32,407 nucleotides of DNA from positions 1 to 32,407 of the forward strand of contig JAIPAP010000050.1 in the NCBI GenBank assembly GCA_021740045.1, read 5' to 3'. Below, one piece after another: positions 15,775 to 24,938 of this stretch (the stretch's first letter is position 1; every line of letters starts with the position of its first letter). The stretch comes from Bacteroidales bacterium. Lineage in GTDB: Bacteria > Bacteroidota > Bacteroidia > Bacteroidales > JAIPAP01. The notes below the pieces were generated by a model that ran no database searches, was not told where the DNA came from, and saw only the letters and a list, made by a program, of their open reading frames with translations. Both the position numbers and the translations under genes were made by a program.

Positions 15775-17202
15775 CTATCCGTCCGTTTTACTTGATTCTG
15801 AATTCTTCCCTTTAGAAAAAATTTGCTTGAAATCACTATATATCATGACCCGGTATTTTATGCCAATAAAAATTGTATAAAATGGCAATAACCAGATAAC
15901 CTTCCCAAAATAACGTTGCGAAACACCAGAAAGTGAGGATGGAAGGCCGGCATCCAATATCAAGAAGGTAGCAATCATAATAAGTACTGCCAGGTCACGT
16001 TTGTCCATTTTTTTTACCAAATTTCTTGCGAATAGGTACAAAAGTGCAAAAACAGTAATTATCATAACTGTTGCTTGCCGTTTGTTTGATGCCCCCCAGT
16101 CCAATTTAAAAGAACCTTGTCTAGCAACTTTGTATTCTTTGAACTCATGCTCAAAATATTCCTTGAGTCTTGGTTCTGCCTCCTTATTTTGATTTAATAA
16201 ATACCCGATTTTGAATTGGGTTAACTGCCGCATTGTATTGGTAAAAACACTCTTGATATGCCAAGCGATGTATCGTGGTTTGGTAAACGATTGTTTTATT
16301 AAATAATTTAATTCCTCTTCCATCTTATACCATCCTCCACATTTACGTAAAGGACTTTTTTTAGTCCAAATATAATTACCACGATATGAGGGAAACTCAC
16401 CTTGGTATTTACAAAAGCAAAGGTCATTGTTCGGCTTTTTACACTCATCTTCAAGGACTTGTTCAAGGATTCCGTTTTCTAGCAACCTTCCAGAGATAAA
16501 AACATGACCATGCGTGTTCATAGTAAAATTTTTGGATATTATAAAATTAATGAACGGTCCCATAAGCCAAGCCCCTACAATTATGGCAGCAACTATAATG
16601 AACTGATTCTTAATAACTCTCCTCCTGAACCATTTAATCGTAAAAAAGAACACAGCCGAAAGCACAAGTAAAACAGTGAATAAAGGATAATGGGAATTGT
16701 GAGTTAATATGCTAAACAAAAGCAAGATAGATAAAAGGATTAATTCAACATGATTTTTTGTCTTGTAGAATAATAATATTAATACCGAAAGAAATGCTAT
16801 GCTGGTAAATATATCGGCCATAATCTGACTAGCGTACCATGAAACTCCTGTGTATAGCACCAGAAAAAAGATAATAGCTAGAAATAAGGCATTATTTTTT
16901 GATTTAAGAAACATCCTAAAAAGACGGAATATCAAGTATGAAAGTATAGTGCTCTGGGCAATTACAACATACCACAGTGATTGAGCTAGACTGAAGACAT
17001 AAACAAAATACCCATATTCTATTGGTCTCTTCATCCATTTTACAGCATTAGTAAACCCCCCTGATATATATTCTTTGGAATCAGGTGTTATCATTGGATA
17101 GCCATTATAAAAAGCTACACCGGAAAGAATTAATCCTCCTAAAAAAATAAAAAGAAAAAGGATAAGGTAGTTATTGAAATTCTTTATTTTTTTCGTTTGC
17201 AT
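15775..17202 (-). CDS. Polytopic membrane protein, GT-C-like
   Basis: A 475-residue protein with many hydrophobic helices (first at about 12-32, last at about 430-450) and one large hydrophilic loop (about 230-350) that contains several cysteines (DECKKPNNDLCFCKY and RKCGGWY). The first loop carries YPMITPDSKEYISGG, an acidic motif in the same position as in GT-C glycosyltransferases of the GT39/PMT type. No family was recognised with certainty. It is the last gene of a five-gene minus-strand cluster that begins with a polyprenyl-phosphate-type GT2, which fits a role in transferring a lipid-linked sugar outside the membrane. Base composition is visibly AT-rich compared with the flippase and sulfotransferase genes. 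It ends 107 bp from the convergent lipoprotein gene. Confidence 0.62.
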   Translation of the reverse strand: MQTKKIKNFNNYLILFLFIFLGGLILSGVAFYNGYPMITPDSKEYISGGFTNAVKWMKRPIEYGYFVYVFSLAQSLWYVVIAQSTILSYLIFRLFRMFLKSKNNALFLAIIFFLVLYTGVSWYASQIMADIFTSIAFLSVLILLFYKTKNHVELILLSILLLFSILTHNSHYPLFTVLLVLSAVFFFTIKWFRRRVIKNQFIIVAAIIVGAWLMGPFINFIISKNFTMNTHGHVFISGRLLENGILEQVLEDECKKPNNDLCFCKYQGEFPSYRGNYIWTKKSPLRKCGGWYKMEEELNYLIKQSFTKPRYIAWHIKSVFTNTMRQLTQFKIGYLLNQNKEAEPRLKEYFEHEFKEYKVARQGSFKLDWGASNKRQATVMIITVFALLYLFARNLVKKMDKRDLAVLIMIATFLILDAGLPSSLSGVSQRYFGKVIWLLPFYTIFIGIKYRVMIYSDFKQIFSKGKNSESSKTDG

Positions 17203-17298
17203 ATTTTTATGTCTTTAAAATTATCTTCAAGTTTTCAAAATTATATCATTATTAAATATCAGACAACTCCAATCTGTTTATAAGGAGCATATAATCAA

Positions 17299-18288
17299 TT
17301 ATTCTCTCTTATTACCAGTCTTAATAATATGCACTCCCTGGCTCACCAACGCCAGCACCACAATAATCACCATCGTTAAAATACGTTGGCCGACTACAAA
17401 AAGCAAGGCTAACTGACTGGAGACTTTAGCCAGTTTGAGGATACCGAACCAGCCAGCTTCAAATATGCCCAGACCACCGGGTGTGAAGGAAAATAAATAA
17501 CCCAGCTGCCCCAGCGGCGTTCCGAGGATGATAATGCCCGGATCAACGATCACATTAACCGCATAGGCAAAAAACACAAAGCGAAACATGGTAAAGAGCA
17601 TCTTGAGCATGCTGGCGGCATAAATGCGCAATACGATCTTTCGCTCAAAATCAGGGATATCAATGGCTTGGGGTATGCGCTTTTTAAGAAACGGCAAAAC
17701 CGAAAAAATCCTGATGAGTAAATTGAGCAATTGCTGCATCAGGTAAAACAGGAAATTTGGTTTATAGGCTAAAATACCGCCAAACAGAATGGCCAAACCG
17801 GCGAGAAAAAAATAGCTAGCGGTTTCCGGAAAAACGCCCAGCCAAAAGGGGATTACCCCGGCTAATAGAATTAACATGGCCAGCAGGTCATACATCCGGT
17901 CGATAAACACGGAAACCCCGGCATCGGACAAGCGGCTGTTGTGGCTCTTTTTGAGCCAGTAGATACGCACCCCGAAATCGGTGAAATCTTTGGGCAGGAT
18001 AAACCCCAATGCCCGGCTTTGAATAAAGTAATGGTAATACTGCCTCCATGTTGCCAGCCTTTCACCGGCAAGGGTATTGGTAATGGTGCCCCATCTATAG
18101 GCAATGGTTCCCGTGATGCCTATGCTTACTAAAAACGCTCCTGCAAATGGTTTCCATTGGATTTCCCTGAGCTTTTGAATAGACTCTTCATTAATGAAAT
18201 AAATGAAGCCAATAAACAGCGCAGCCCCGATAATAAACAAAGCAATATGCTTAAACCATTTCATTTTTCGACTACGCGTTTTATTCAT
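17299..18288 (-). CDS. Flippase-like / lysylphosphatidylglycerol synthase TM-domain protein (AglD/UPF0104 family)
   Basis: A 329-residue inner-membrane protein with about eight hydrophobic helices. The C-terminal signature FSFTPGGLGIFEAGWFGIL is diagnostic of the LPG_synthase_TM family (COG0392). A family-typical loop with Arg and Lys (QSRALGFILPKDFTDFGVRIYW) is also present. There is no aminoacyl-transferase domain, so it is not an MprF enzyme. Standalone members are generally thought to flip or otherwise handle lipid-linked intermediates, but their activity is poorly defined. The start lies 6 bp after the sulfotransferase stop, so the two are surely co-transcribed. The context suggests movement of a lipid-linked glycan or glycolipid. 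Confidence 0.85.
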   Translation of the reverse strand: MNKTRSRKMKWFKHIALFIIGAALFIGFIYFINEESIQKLREIQWKPFAGAFLVSIGITGTIAYRWGTITNTLAGERLATWRQYYHYFIQSRALGFILPKDFTDFGVRIYWLKKSHNSRLSDAGVSVFIDRMYDLLAMLILLAGVIPFWLGVFPETASYFFLAGLAILFGGILAYKPNFLFYLMQQLLNLLIRIFSVLPFLKKRIPQAIDIPDFERKIVLRIYAASMLKMLFTMFRFVFFAYAVNVIVDPGIIILGTPLGQLGYLFSFTPGGLGIFEAGWFGILKLAKVSSQLALLFVVGQRILTMVIIVVLALVSQGVHIIKTGNKRE

Positions 18289-18294
18289 AGGTCA

Positions 18295-19179
18295 TTAACG
18301 ACTAAAATCCGAATAACTCATTAGCTGGATCAAATCGGGGTGCAGATTTTCTTTGATCTGCTGGTTCAGGTATTCCACGTGCTTTTTATCGAGCTCTTCA
18401 CGAAAACCACCCACTTTACCCTTACGGATCTTCTGGGAGTTCTTCTGGTTTTTGGCCCCCGGTTTCATCCAGGGCTCCTTAAGCGATCCGGAAGTTTCCA
18501 TTTTGGTCATCTTCGAAAAACGGCTTTTTTCAATGGCTTCTTTGGCCAGTTTTTCATCAACCTTTAAATCAAAGAAATCCAGCATGTCCTGCAATTGCTC
18601 CTCGGTATTGCGGTGAAAATTTTCGTAGCTCATCACCTTGAAATCGGCGGGAACATTGCGGTTTTCATAAAATACATTAAAAAACCTGATCACTTTTTGA
18701 ATGCCTGTTAAATCTTCATAAATAAAATCATCGAGCGGTTTGTTATAGATGTTTTCGCGGTATTTCAAATGATACCAGCTCGAGACTAACACATCCCGTG
18801 GATCGCGGATAAGGAACAGCACCTTTTTTCCTTTATATTTTTCCCGGTCGAAAACCACATCCTCCAGCTTTGGCGGTGCAGGCACCCAGTTGCCCACATC
18901 ATGCTCAAACTTGATCACCTTATCCGGGGCGATCTCCACCAAGGCGCTGTCGTTGAAGAACCGGGGTTTATGCCCGGTCATTTCGGCATATTTCTGCAGC
19001 ATGATGCGCAGCCAGGTACGGCCACACTTGGGATAAGATACTATGTAGTAATCCGGATCAACATTATCGACCTTACTCAGGATATAGGTTCGCCAATAGA
19101 ACTTAAAGGTCTCCCAGCTTCCCAGTACCTTAACGAATTTATCCCGGTAGTTTCTGAATTTAAATAGCTGTCGGTTCAT
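18295..19179 (-). CDS. PAPS-dependent sulfotransferase
   Basis: A 294-residue sulfotransferase of the Sulfotransfer_1 family, which moves a sulfuryl group from PAPS to a hydroxyl or amine of an acceptor. The 5'-phosphosulfate loop SYPKCGRTWLR (K51) and the 3'-phosphate site R125-DPRDVLVS133-SWYH are both intact. H93 (KFEHDVGNW) is in the expected place for the catalytic base, and the C-terminal RKGKVGGFREEL is the usual nucleotide-closing loop. There is no signal peptide, so it works in the cytoplasm. The spacing (32 bp after the toroid gene, 6 bp before the flippase gene) puts it inside the glycan operon. The acceptor is unknown; a sugar on a lipid-linked intermediate is the likeliest. Bacterial members of this family are less common than animal ones. 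Confidence 0.93.
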   Translation of the reverse strand: MNRQLFKFRNYRDKFVKVLGSWETFKFYWRTYILSKVDNVDPDYYIVSYPKCGRTWLRIMLQKYAEMTGHKPRFFNDSALVEIAPDKVIKFEHDVGNWVPAPPKLEDVVFDREKYKGKKVLFLIRDPRDVLVSSWYHLKYRENIYNKPLDDFIYEDLTGIQKVIRFFNVFYENRNVPADFKVMSYENFHRNTEEQLQDMLDFFDLKVDEKLAKEAIEKSRFSKMTKMETSGSLKEPWMKPGAKNQKNSQKIRKGKVGGFREELDKKHVEYLNQQIKENLHPDLIQLMSYSDFSR

Positions 19180-19211
19180 AAGCTTGCTGTTTTCATCCGG
19201 TGATTTTCTTC

Positions 19212-20903
19212 CTAACTTACCTTCATACCACCGTTTTTGAGGTCGAAGGTTCTGCTAAAGCTTATGTTTTTGTTGCTGTTGAATTCTTCCAGTTTCTCCC
19301 TGCCCGGCACATAAGCTTCCACCTCCAATTCCTGCGACTGAAAATAACGACTTTGCGGAACGTAGCGCACAAAAAATTCATCACCTATGGATAATGAGCT
19401 GAACTTGTCGCTTCCGGAAATTTTTAATTGATCGCTAATTACAAACTCATCTTCATGCAAAGTGAATGTTCGCTCAAAAGAAACCGGCAAGCTCCGTTGC
19501 CCTAATATGAGCGATTTCCTGATCTGTCCTTTAAGCCAGTGCGCCATGGAAGGTATCCAGCCAATAGCAATAAGTGTGGCCCGGAAAAGGATATTTTTAA
19601 AGGGTGTAAACAATTTATTGGAAGGAACCATATGAAAATTCCCTTTTACTTCACCCCGGTATGAGGAGGCTTTTGCCTGATACTGGGGATCAACCCACTG
19701 GTTGGTGGCTACTTTACCATTTTCCAAACGCCCTATGATTCCGCAATCATTTACCAGCAGCTTGCCGGTTTTACGGTTGAACACCTTGATCACCCCTCCC
19801 TTGGCCAGGTTGGAAAGGAGGTAATAATCCCCTTTAGTCGCTGCAAAGATCCTGGAGCGCTCGTAAAAATGCTCAAAATCGTCTTGCTCATACGGTAATG
19901 CAGGAGCATTATCCTGCTTTTGGGTATAATCGATATAGGCCAGCAAAAACTCGGGTACCCGGTAAAACACATAGCGGTCCGAAATGATCTCCGGGGGAAC
20001 CAGCTTATCTTCACTCAATCCTTTAAGCATCTTTTGGGCAATGGCATTGGCCAGCGGGATTTGTTTTCCTAAAATTTCATACCCGTGCGGATAGAAATGA
20101 AGCGTGTTACGGCTTCCGGCGCTGCCGGCATAAAAACCATTGGGATACACAAAGTAGGCTGAGAATTTCACCGATTCTTCCAACACCTTTCTGATTTCGG
20201 GATCGGGATTGGTTTGGTAAATCTTTCCAAGGAAGGATACCGTAGCTGAAAGATAGCCCGGGTCTACCCCGTCGTACTCCCTTGACCAACCTTCATTTTC
20301 ATAGTGATAAGTCTTAAAAGTTTGCCATAACTTGTTATAGCCTGCTTTGAGCTTCTCCTCACCCAGCAATTCATAAGCTTTCCACACACTCATACAAGCC
20401 ATGGCGTGGTGGTTGGCCAGGTGGTCTTCCTCGGTTTCACCTTTGGTAATAAAATAAGCCGCTTTGCGAATGGCGTTTTTGATAATTTCCTTTTCGGTGT
20501 CCGGAATTTCATCTTCAAGCAAACGGTAGGCTTCAATGATGGTGAACATGGTAAAGGCGGTAGGTCCTACCCATCCGCGCTCATAGGGATAAAACTCATC
20601 GAATGAACCGTCGTTATGTTGAATTTTGCTCCAGAACACCATAGCAGCAATGGTCCAGTCCCTTATTTTCGGTTGGCCTTTGTATATGCTTCCTGGAAAA
20701 TCATATGTATAAACCAATGCCAGGGCATGCACACCAAACTGCCGTACCGCATCGGGAAAGTCGGACGTTTTATCCAGCCAGTAATCGCGGTGAAAACATC
20801 CATAGGTAGGTGAAAAAGGATTTCTATCCATGTTACCCAGCAACCGGGGAATTTGTGATATGGCTTTATCTGCGTAAGCGTTTCTTAGTTTATTTTCCTC
20901 CAT
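19212..20903 (-). CDS. (alpha/alpha) toroid + beta-sandwich protein, polysaccharide-lyase-like, no export signal
   Basis: A 563-residue protein. Residues about 1-330 are predicted alpha/alpha-toroid helices with aromatic clefts, for example FYPYERGWVGPTAFTMF and N164-H165-H166 (HLANHHAM). A GWSREYDGVDPGYLSATV motif resembles the active-site Tyr/His region of heparinase II/III and alginate-lyase-type enzymes. The C-terminal part (about 350-563) is a beta-sandwich (FSSLSIGDEFFVRYVPQ). The layout fits the polyanion lyase superfamily, but I cannot assign a PL family. Unlike typical lyases it has no signal peptide or lipobox; the start MEENKLRNAYADKAIS is hydrophilic. It sits between a GT2 and a sulfotransferase in one operon. 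Other possibilities are an epimerase-like or glycan-binding toroid protein. Confidence 0.55.
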   Translation of the reverse strand: MEENKLRNAYADKAISQIPRLLGNMDRNPFSPTYGCFHRDYWLDKTSDFPDAVRQFGVHALALVYTYDFPGSIYKGQPKIRDWTIAAMVFWSKIQHNDGSFDEFYPYERGWVGPTAFTMFTIIEAYRLLEDEIPDTEKEIIKNAIRKAAYFITKGETEEDHLANHHAMACMSVWKAYELLGEEKLKAGYNKLWQTFKTYHYENEGWSREYDGVDPGYLSATVSFLGKIYQTNPDPEIRKVLEESVKFSAYFVYPNGFYAGSAGSRNTLHFYPHGYEILGKQIPLANAIAQKMLKGLSEDKLVPPEIISDRYVFYRVPEFLLAYIDYTQKQDNAPALPYEQDDFEHFYERSRIFAATKGDYYLLSNLAKGGVIKVFNRKTGKLLVNDCGIIGRLENGKVATNQWVDPQYQAKASSYRGEVKGNFHMVPSNKLFTPFKNILFRATLIAIGWIPSMAHWLKGQIRKSLILGQRSLPVSFERTFTLHEDEFVISDQLKISGSDKFSSLSIGDEFFVRYVPQSRYFQSQELEVEAYVPGREKLEEFNSNKNISFSRTFDLKNGGMKVS

Positions 20904-20930
20904 TATCAGTCTGATTAAAAGATGGTTAGT

Positions 20931-21809
20931 TTACTCAGGATAATATTTATTTACATTTCCTTTCCGGTTGATCAAATCGGCGATCATTCCGATTGCCAGC
21001 ACTTGTATGGACGATAGTAACAAAATGGATACCGATGCGTCGAGCACCCTGGGTAACCATATGTAACTGGCCACAAGCACAACTATGCCAATAAGCGCCA
21101 GGACTATAGCCAGGGGAATAAACACTTTAAGCGGGTTGAAATAAATGATGGTTCGAACGATCAATTGAATAAAGTTCAGGGTATCATAAAAAGGCTTGAT
21201 CTTGCTCTTGCCTTCTCTTTTCATGTATTCGATGGGCATATAGTGCACGTCGAGCTCACTGGTGAGCATGGCCAATGAAATGGTAGTGGTAAATGAAAAG
21301 CCCGAGGGAATGATGTGGAAGAAACGCAAAGCATCTTTTTTCCAAAACATCCGCAAACCTGAATTAATGTCGGGTATCTTGTAATCGGCCAGGTAGCTGG
21401 CCAGCTTGGTTATGAATAGCTTTGCCGGTTTGGTAATGGTAGGCAATTGCTTAAAAGGCCTCCGCCCAACGATCATGTTATACTTATGTATCTCTTTAAA
21501 CATGGTGGGGATGTATTCGATGGGATACGTTCCGTCAGCATCGGTAATGGCAATGACCTCATTCTTACTTTCCAGTATGCCTGCTTTCAACGCTGCCCCG
21601 TAACCTTTGTTGATCTCATAATCCACCAGGTGAAACTTGTTCTCGTACTCCCTGAGGATGTCCCCGGTTTTATCGGTAGACCCATCATTCACCACGATCA
21701 GTTCATAATCAATGTCCGTTTCGGACATCATATTGTTAATATTCTCTATGGTTGGAATGATGGAGTTTTCCTCGTTATAAACCGGGATAACAATGGATAG
21801 CTTATGCAT
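20931..21809 (-). CDS. Membrane-anchored GT2 glycosyltransferase (GtrB/ArnC-like)
   Basis: A 292-residue protein. The GT-A domain shows SIVIPVYNEENSI, VVNDGSTDKTGD and the metal-binding D90-A-D92 (ITDADGTYP). Two C-terminal transmembrane helices (about 229-251 and 258-278) end in a short charged tail. This is the architecture of undecaprenyl-phosphate sugar transferases such as GtrB and ArnC. It should load a sugar onto undecaprenyl phosphate at the cytoplasmic face. It is the first gene of the minus-strand operon GT2 - toroid - sulfotransferase - flippase-like - GT-C, with the next gene 27 bp away. The donor sugar is not predictable. No clear TAnnTTTG box was found in the 167 bp upstream. 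Confidence 0.88.
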   Translation of the reverse strand: MHKLSIVIPVYNEENSIIPTIENINNMMSETDIDYELIVVNDGSTDKTGDILREYENKFHLVDYEINKGYGAALKAGILESKNEVIAITDADGTYPIEYIPTMFKEIHKYNMIVGRRPFKQLPTITKPAKLFITKLASYLADYKIPDINSGLRMFWKKDALRFFHIIPSGFSFTTTISLAMLTSELDVHYMPIEYMKREGKSKIKPFYDTLNFIQLIVRTIIYFNPLKVFIPLAIVLALIGIVVLVASYIWLPRVLDASVSILLLSSIQVLAIGMIADLINRKGNVNKYYPE

Positions 21810-21976
21810 AATGTTGTTTGTTGATTTTTGAACCCGCAGGTTTTAGTTCAGTCAAAACATTTAATGTTAATGATTACCAATTAAATAAAGTAACCCAAAT
21901 CAATATAAGGGCACAAATATCAACACTTTTTTTGAAAATGCATATGATCGTTTACACCTGAAGGTAAATTCTTTGC

Positions 21977-24322
21977 TTAAAACCCTCCCCTATCATCACG
22001 CAAGGGGTTGGTTTCTTGTTGTTGCTCATATTTTTCACAATCGATTTCCACGGAGATGCCTTGCGGTGGTTTTTCAAAATCACCTCTCGAAATTTTCAGG
22101 GATGAATCGGCATAAATACGTTTCATATAAAGTGCCCAGATGGGAAGGGCCATATTAGCACCCTGTCCGAGCTTTATGGTTCTGAAATGCACACTGCGGT
22201 CTTCGGCGCCGGTCCATATGCCGGTGGTAAGGTCGGGGGTTATGCCCATAAACCAACCATCGGAATTGTTTTGGGTGGTTCCGGTTTTTCCTGCAATCGG
22301 GTTTTGAAATTCATATTTCCACCGCAAACGCACGCCGGTTCCGGTTTGTACAACGCCCTTCATCAATTCCAGCATCAGATAGGCAGTTTCGGCGCTCATG
22401 GCTTCTTCCTGATAAGGAATGAATTCCTCAATCACATTACCATGCTTGTCTTCAATGCGGGTAACAAAGCTTGGCTTGATATAAACTCCTTTGTTGGCAT
22501 AGGTATTCATGGCGCCCACCATTTCATAAAGCGATAGGTCGGGGGTTCCCAGTGAAATAGCCGGGACAGCGGGAATATGACTTTTCACACCCATCTTGTG
22601 GACCACCTTTTTAACAGCCGATGGGGTGTACCGCTTAATCAGGTAAGCCGATACCCAATTGATAGAGTTTGCCAGGGCCTCTTTTAAAGTGACCATTTGG
22701 CCTTCTTTGTAGTCGGTAGAATTTTTCGGTTCCCAAATCTCGCCGCTGGGTAACTCTACCGATGGTTGAACATTGGGCACTTTTGAGCAGGGTGAATAAT
22801 TTCCATGCTGCATGGCCAGGGTATACAGGAACGGCTTAAAAGTAGAACCAACCTGTCGCTTTCCTTGGGTAACATGATCGTATTTAAAATACTCATAATC
22901 AATACCACCCACATAAGCCCTTACATAACCCGTTTGTGGCTCCATTGATAATAATCCGGATTGCAGAATGGACTTATGATATCGTATTGAATCCATAGGG
23001 GTCATAATAGTATCAATATCGCCACCCCAGGAGAATATCTCCATCTTTGTTGGTGTATTGAAAACCTTTTTGATCGAATCCATTGACATTCCCCTTTCAT
23101 TCAATCTTCTATAACGCTCGGTGCGGCGCATAGCCTGGGTCATTAGCTGTTCGATCTGACGTTCGGCATCTTCCTCGAAATTAAAAGGAGCATTTTCCAC
23201 ATCTTCCCAATGCTCAAAAAAAGTGGGTTGAAGATCCTGGCTCAGATGTTCCTGAACCGCCGCCTCGGCATGTTTTTGCATGCGGGCGTTAATGGTGGTA
23301 TAGATCTTCAGGCCGTCCTTATATAGATTGTATTTGGTGCCATCAGGCCGGGGGTTTTTATTGACCCAGCCATAAACCGGGTTGATCTGCCATTCGATGG
23401 AATCTTCCTTATAAGCCTGGAAGGTATAGTAATCATCGCGTTTAGGTTTATCGGCATAGAGGATATTTCGCAAAAATTCCCTGAAATAGGGTGCAGGACC
23501 GGCAATATGATCCTGCACGCGGTAATCCGACATGTCTACAGGTAAATTTGTAAGTGAATCAAACTGAGGCTTGGTAATGTAATCATATTTTTCCAACTGG
23601 CCCAAAACTACGTTGCGCCGCCGGTAAGCTCTTTGGGGATTTCTTACCGGGTTGTACCAGCTCTGTGCTTTAAGGACTCCCACAAGCATAGCAGCTTCTT
23701 CCTTGTTCAATTCAATAGGGCGTTTATTATAAAAGGTTTTAGCCGCCGATTTAATGCCAAACGTATGGCTCCCAAAAGGAACCGTATTCAAATACATGGC
23801 AACGATCTCGTTTTTGGAATAGTTTCGCTCCAGCTTAATGGCTGTGACCCATTCTTTCAACTTTCGGATAACCAATTCCACAGAGGATAAGTTATCATCG
23901 CGGGGAAAAAGATTTTTGGCCAGTTGCTGGGTAATGGTACTCCCACCCCCTTTGTGTGTTCCGGTCATTAAGCCATAAGCAACGCGTATAAGAGCTTTTC
24001 CATCAACCCCGGAGTGTTGCCTGAAACGGATATCCTCGGTTGCCACCAGTGCATTGACCAAATTGGGTGAAAGTTCCGAATAATGCACATTGGAGCGGTT
24101 TTCGATATAATACTTACCCAATGTCTGCTGATCGGATGAAATGACTTCCGAAGCCAGGTAACTTTTCGGGTTTTCCAGTTGCTCGAAAGTAGGCATAAAA
24201 CCAAGCCACCCCGAAGCGATTCCTACAAATAACATCACTACAGCAGCAAGCCCAACAAGGTATATGCTCCAAAAACCCCAAACGTATGACCTGTAAGATT
24301 TTTTTTCAGCTTTTTCTGCCAT
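21977..24322 (-). CDS. Bifunctional class A penicillin-binding protein (PBP1A)
   Basis: A 781-residue peptidoglycan synthase. One N-terminal membrane helix (about 15-38) is followed by a GT51 glycosyltransferase domain with catalytic E96 (ATEDIRFRQHSGVD) and GGGSTITQQLAKNLF. The C-terminal transpeptidase has S493-T-F-K496 (QVGSTFKPF), a probable SxN in NSINW and K679-T-G-T-T (AGKTGTTQNNSDGWFMG). It polymerises lipid II and cross-links the peptides in the periplasm. It lies 4 bp downstream of gldH on the same strand. The holB-ricT-gldH-PBP1A order is common in Bacteroidota. The final residues are rich in Gln and acidic residues, with no known motif. Confidence 0.96.
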   Translation of the reverse strand: MAEKAEKKSYRSYVWGFWSIYLVGLAAVVMLFVGIASGWLGFMPTFEQLENPKSYLASEVISSDQQTLGKYYIENRSNVHYSELSPNLVNALVATEDIRFRQHSGVDGKALIRVAYGLMTGTHKGGGSTITQQLAKNLFPRDDNLSSVELVIRKLKEWVTAIKLERNYSKNEIVAMYLNTVPFGSHTFGIKSAAKTFYNKRPIELNKEEAAMLVGVLKAQSWYNPVRNPQRAYRRRNVVLGQLEKYDYITKPQFDSLTNLPVDMSDYRVQDHIAGPAPYFREFLRNILYADKPKRDDYYTFQAYKEDSIEWQINPVYGWVNKNPRPDGTKYNLYKDGLKIYTTINARMQKHAEAAVQEHLSQDLQPTFFEHWEDVENAPFNFEEDAERQIEQLMTQAMRRTERYRRLNERGMSMDSIKKVFNTPTKMEIFSWGGDIDTIMTPMDSIRYHKSILQSGLLSMEPQTGYVRAYVGGIDYEYFKYDHVTQGKRQVGSTFKPFLYTLAMQHGNYSPCSKVPNVQPSVELPSGEIWEPKNSTDYKEGQMVTLKEALANSINWVSAYLIKRYTPSAVKKVVHKMGVKSHIPAVPAISLGTPDLSLYEMVGAMNTYANKGVYIKPSFVTRIEDKHGNVIEEFIPYQEEAMSAETAYLMLELMKGVVQTGTGVRLRWKYEFQNPIAGKTGTTQNNSDGWFMGITPDLTTGIWTGAEDRSVHFRTIKLGQGANMALPIWALYMKRIYADSSLKISRGDFEKPPQGISVEIDCEKYEQQQETNPLRDDRGGF

Positions 24323-24326
24323 GTAT

Positions 24327-24851
24327 TTATTGTTGTTTTTCTATATGTAAACCTATATCAGCAATTCCTTTTAGTTTTTTGCGCCTCATAGCTTGCTGTA
24401 TTTTAAATAAATACATACCACTTTGAGGAAAATGAACATTACGATGCAATAAAACCCGGCTGTCTCTGAGTTTTCCATAACCCTGTCCCAGCCATTCCCC
24501 ATCTTTTCGGGCCAGTAAAATTTCAATAGTATCCCTTTCGACCTGTCCATTGGGGTACTGTGTATTCATAAAAAGGAAAATATTCCTGAAATTATAGTCA
24601 GTAGTGTTCCGTAAATTCAGGTATATATTGTAGGGAACAAGGCTGTCATTAATTTCAGGCTTAAATATAGCTAAAGAATCCTTATGCCATGTGTTGTTGT
24701 TAATGTGAATGTTTTCTTCATATACTGTATCATTAGTGCATCCCGAAATCAAAAACACGCCCATCACCAATAATAAGCTGTGAAACCACTTATTGTTTTT
24801 CACCGGTACCGCAAGGGGAAAAATGTGTTGACCTCTGCTATATATGTTCAT
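24327..24851 (-). CDS. gldH: Gliding motility lipoprotein GldH
   Basis: A 174-residue lipoprotein with lipobox LISGC (C38 from the ATG). The mature part has the GldH pattern: an aromatic/acidic start, YNFRNIFLFMNTQYPNGQ, a DT-acidic strand, then GEWLGQGYGKL. In Flavobacterium johnsoniae, GldH is needed for gliding and functionally linked to the type IX secretion machinery. In Bacteroidota that do not glide it is still conserved. The ATG start would put 18 residues before the basic/hydrophobic signal. A GTG at residue 17 (24803), giving MKNNKWFHSLLLVMGVFLISGC-type spacing, yields a more ordinary lipoprotein signal and may be the true start. Between ricT and PBP1A. Confidence 0.82.
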   Translation of the reverse strand: MNIYSRGQHIFPLAVPVKNNKWFHSLLLVMGVFLISGCTNDTVYEENIHINNNTWHKDSLAIFKPEINDSLVPYNIYLNLRNTTDYNFRNIFLFMNTQYPNGQVERDTIEILLARKDGEWLGQGYGKLRDSRVLLHRNVHFPQSGMYLFKIQQAMRRKKLKGIADIGLHIEKQQ

Positions 24852-24938
24852 TTAAAATGGGACCTTTAATGCCTTATCTTTTAATCTTTAAATAACGCCT
24901 ACTTAAATATTTATTTTTATGGGTTGAAAAAATAACAA

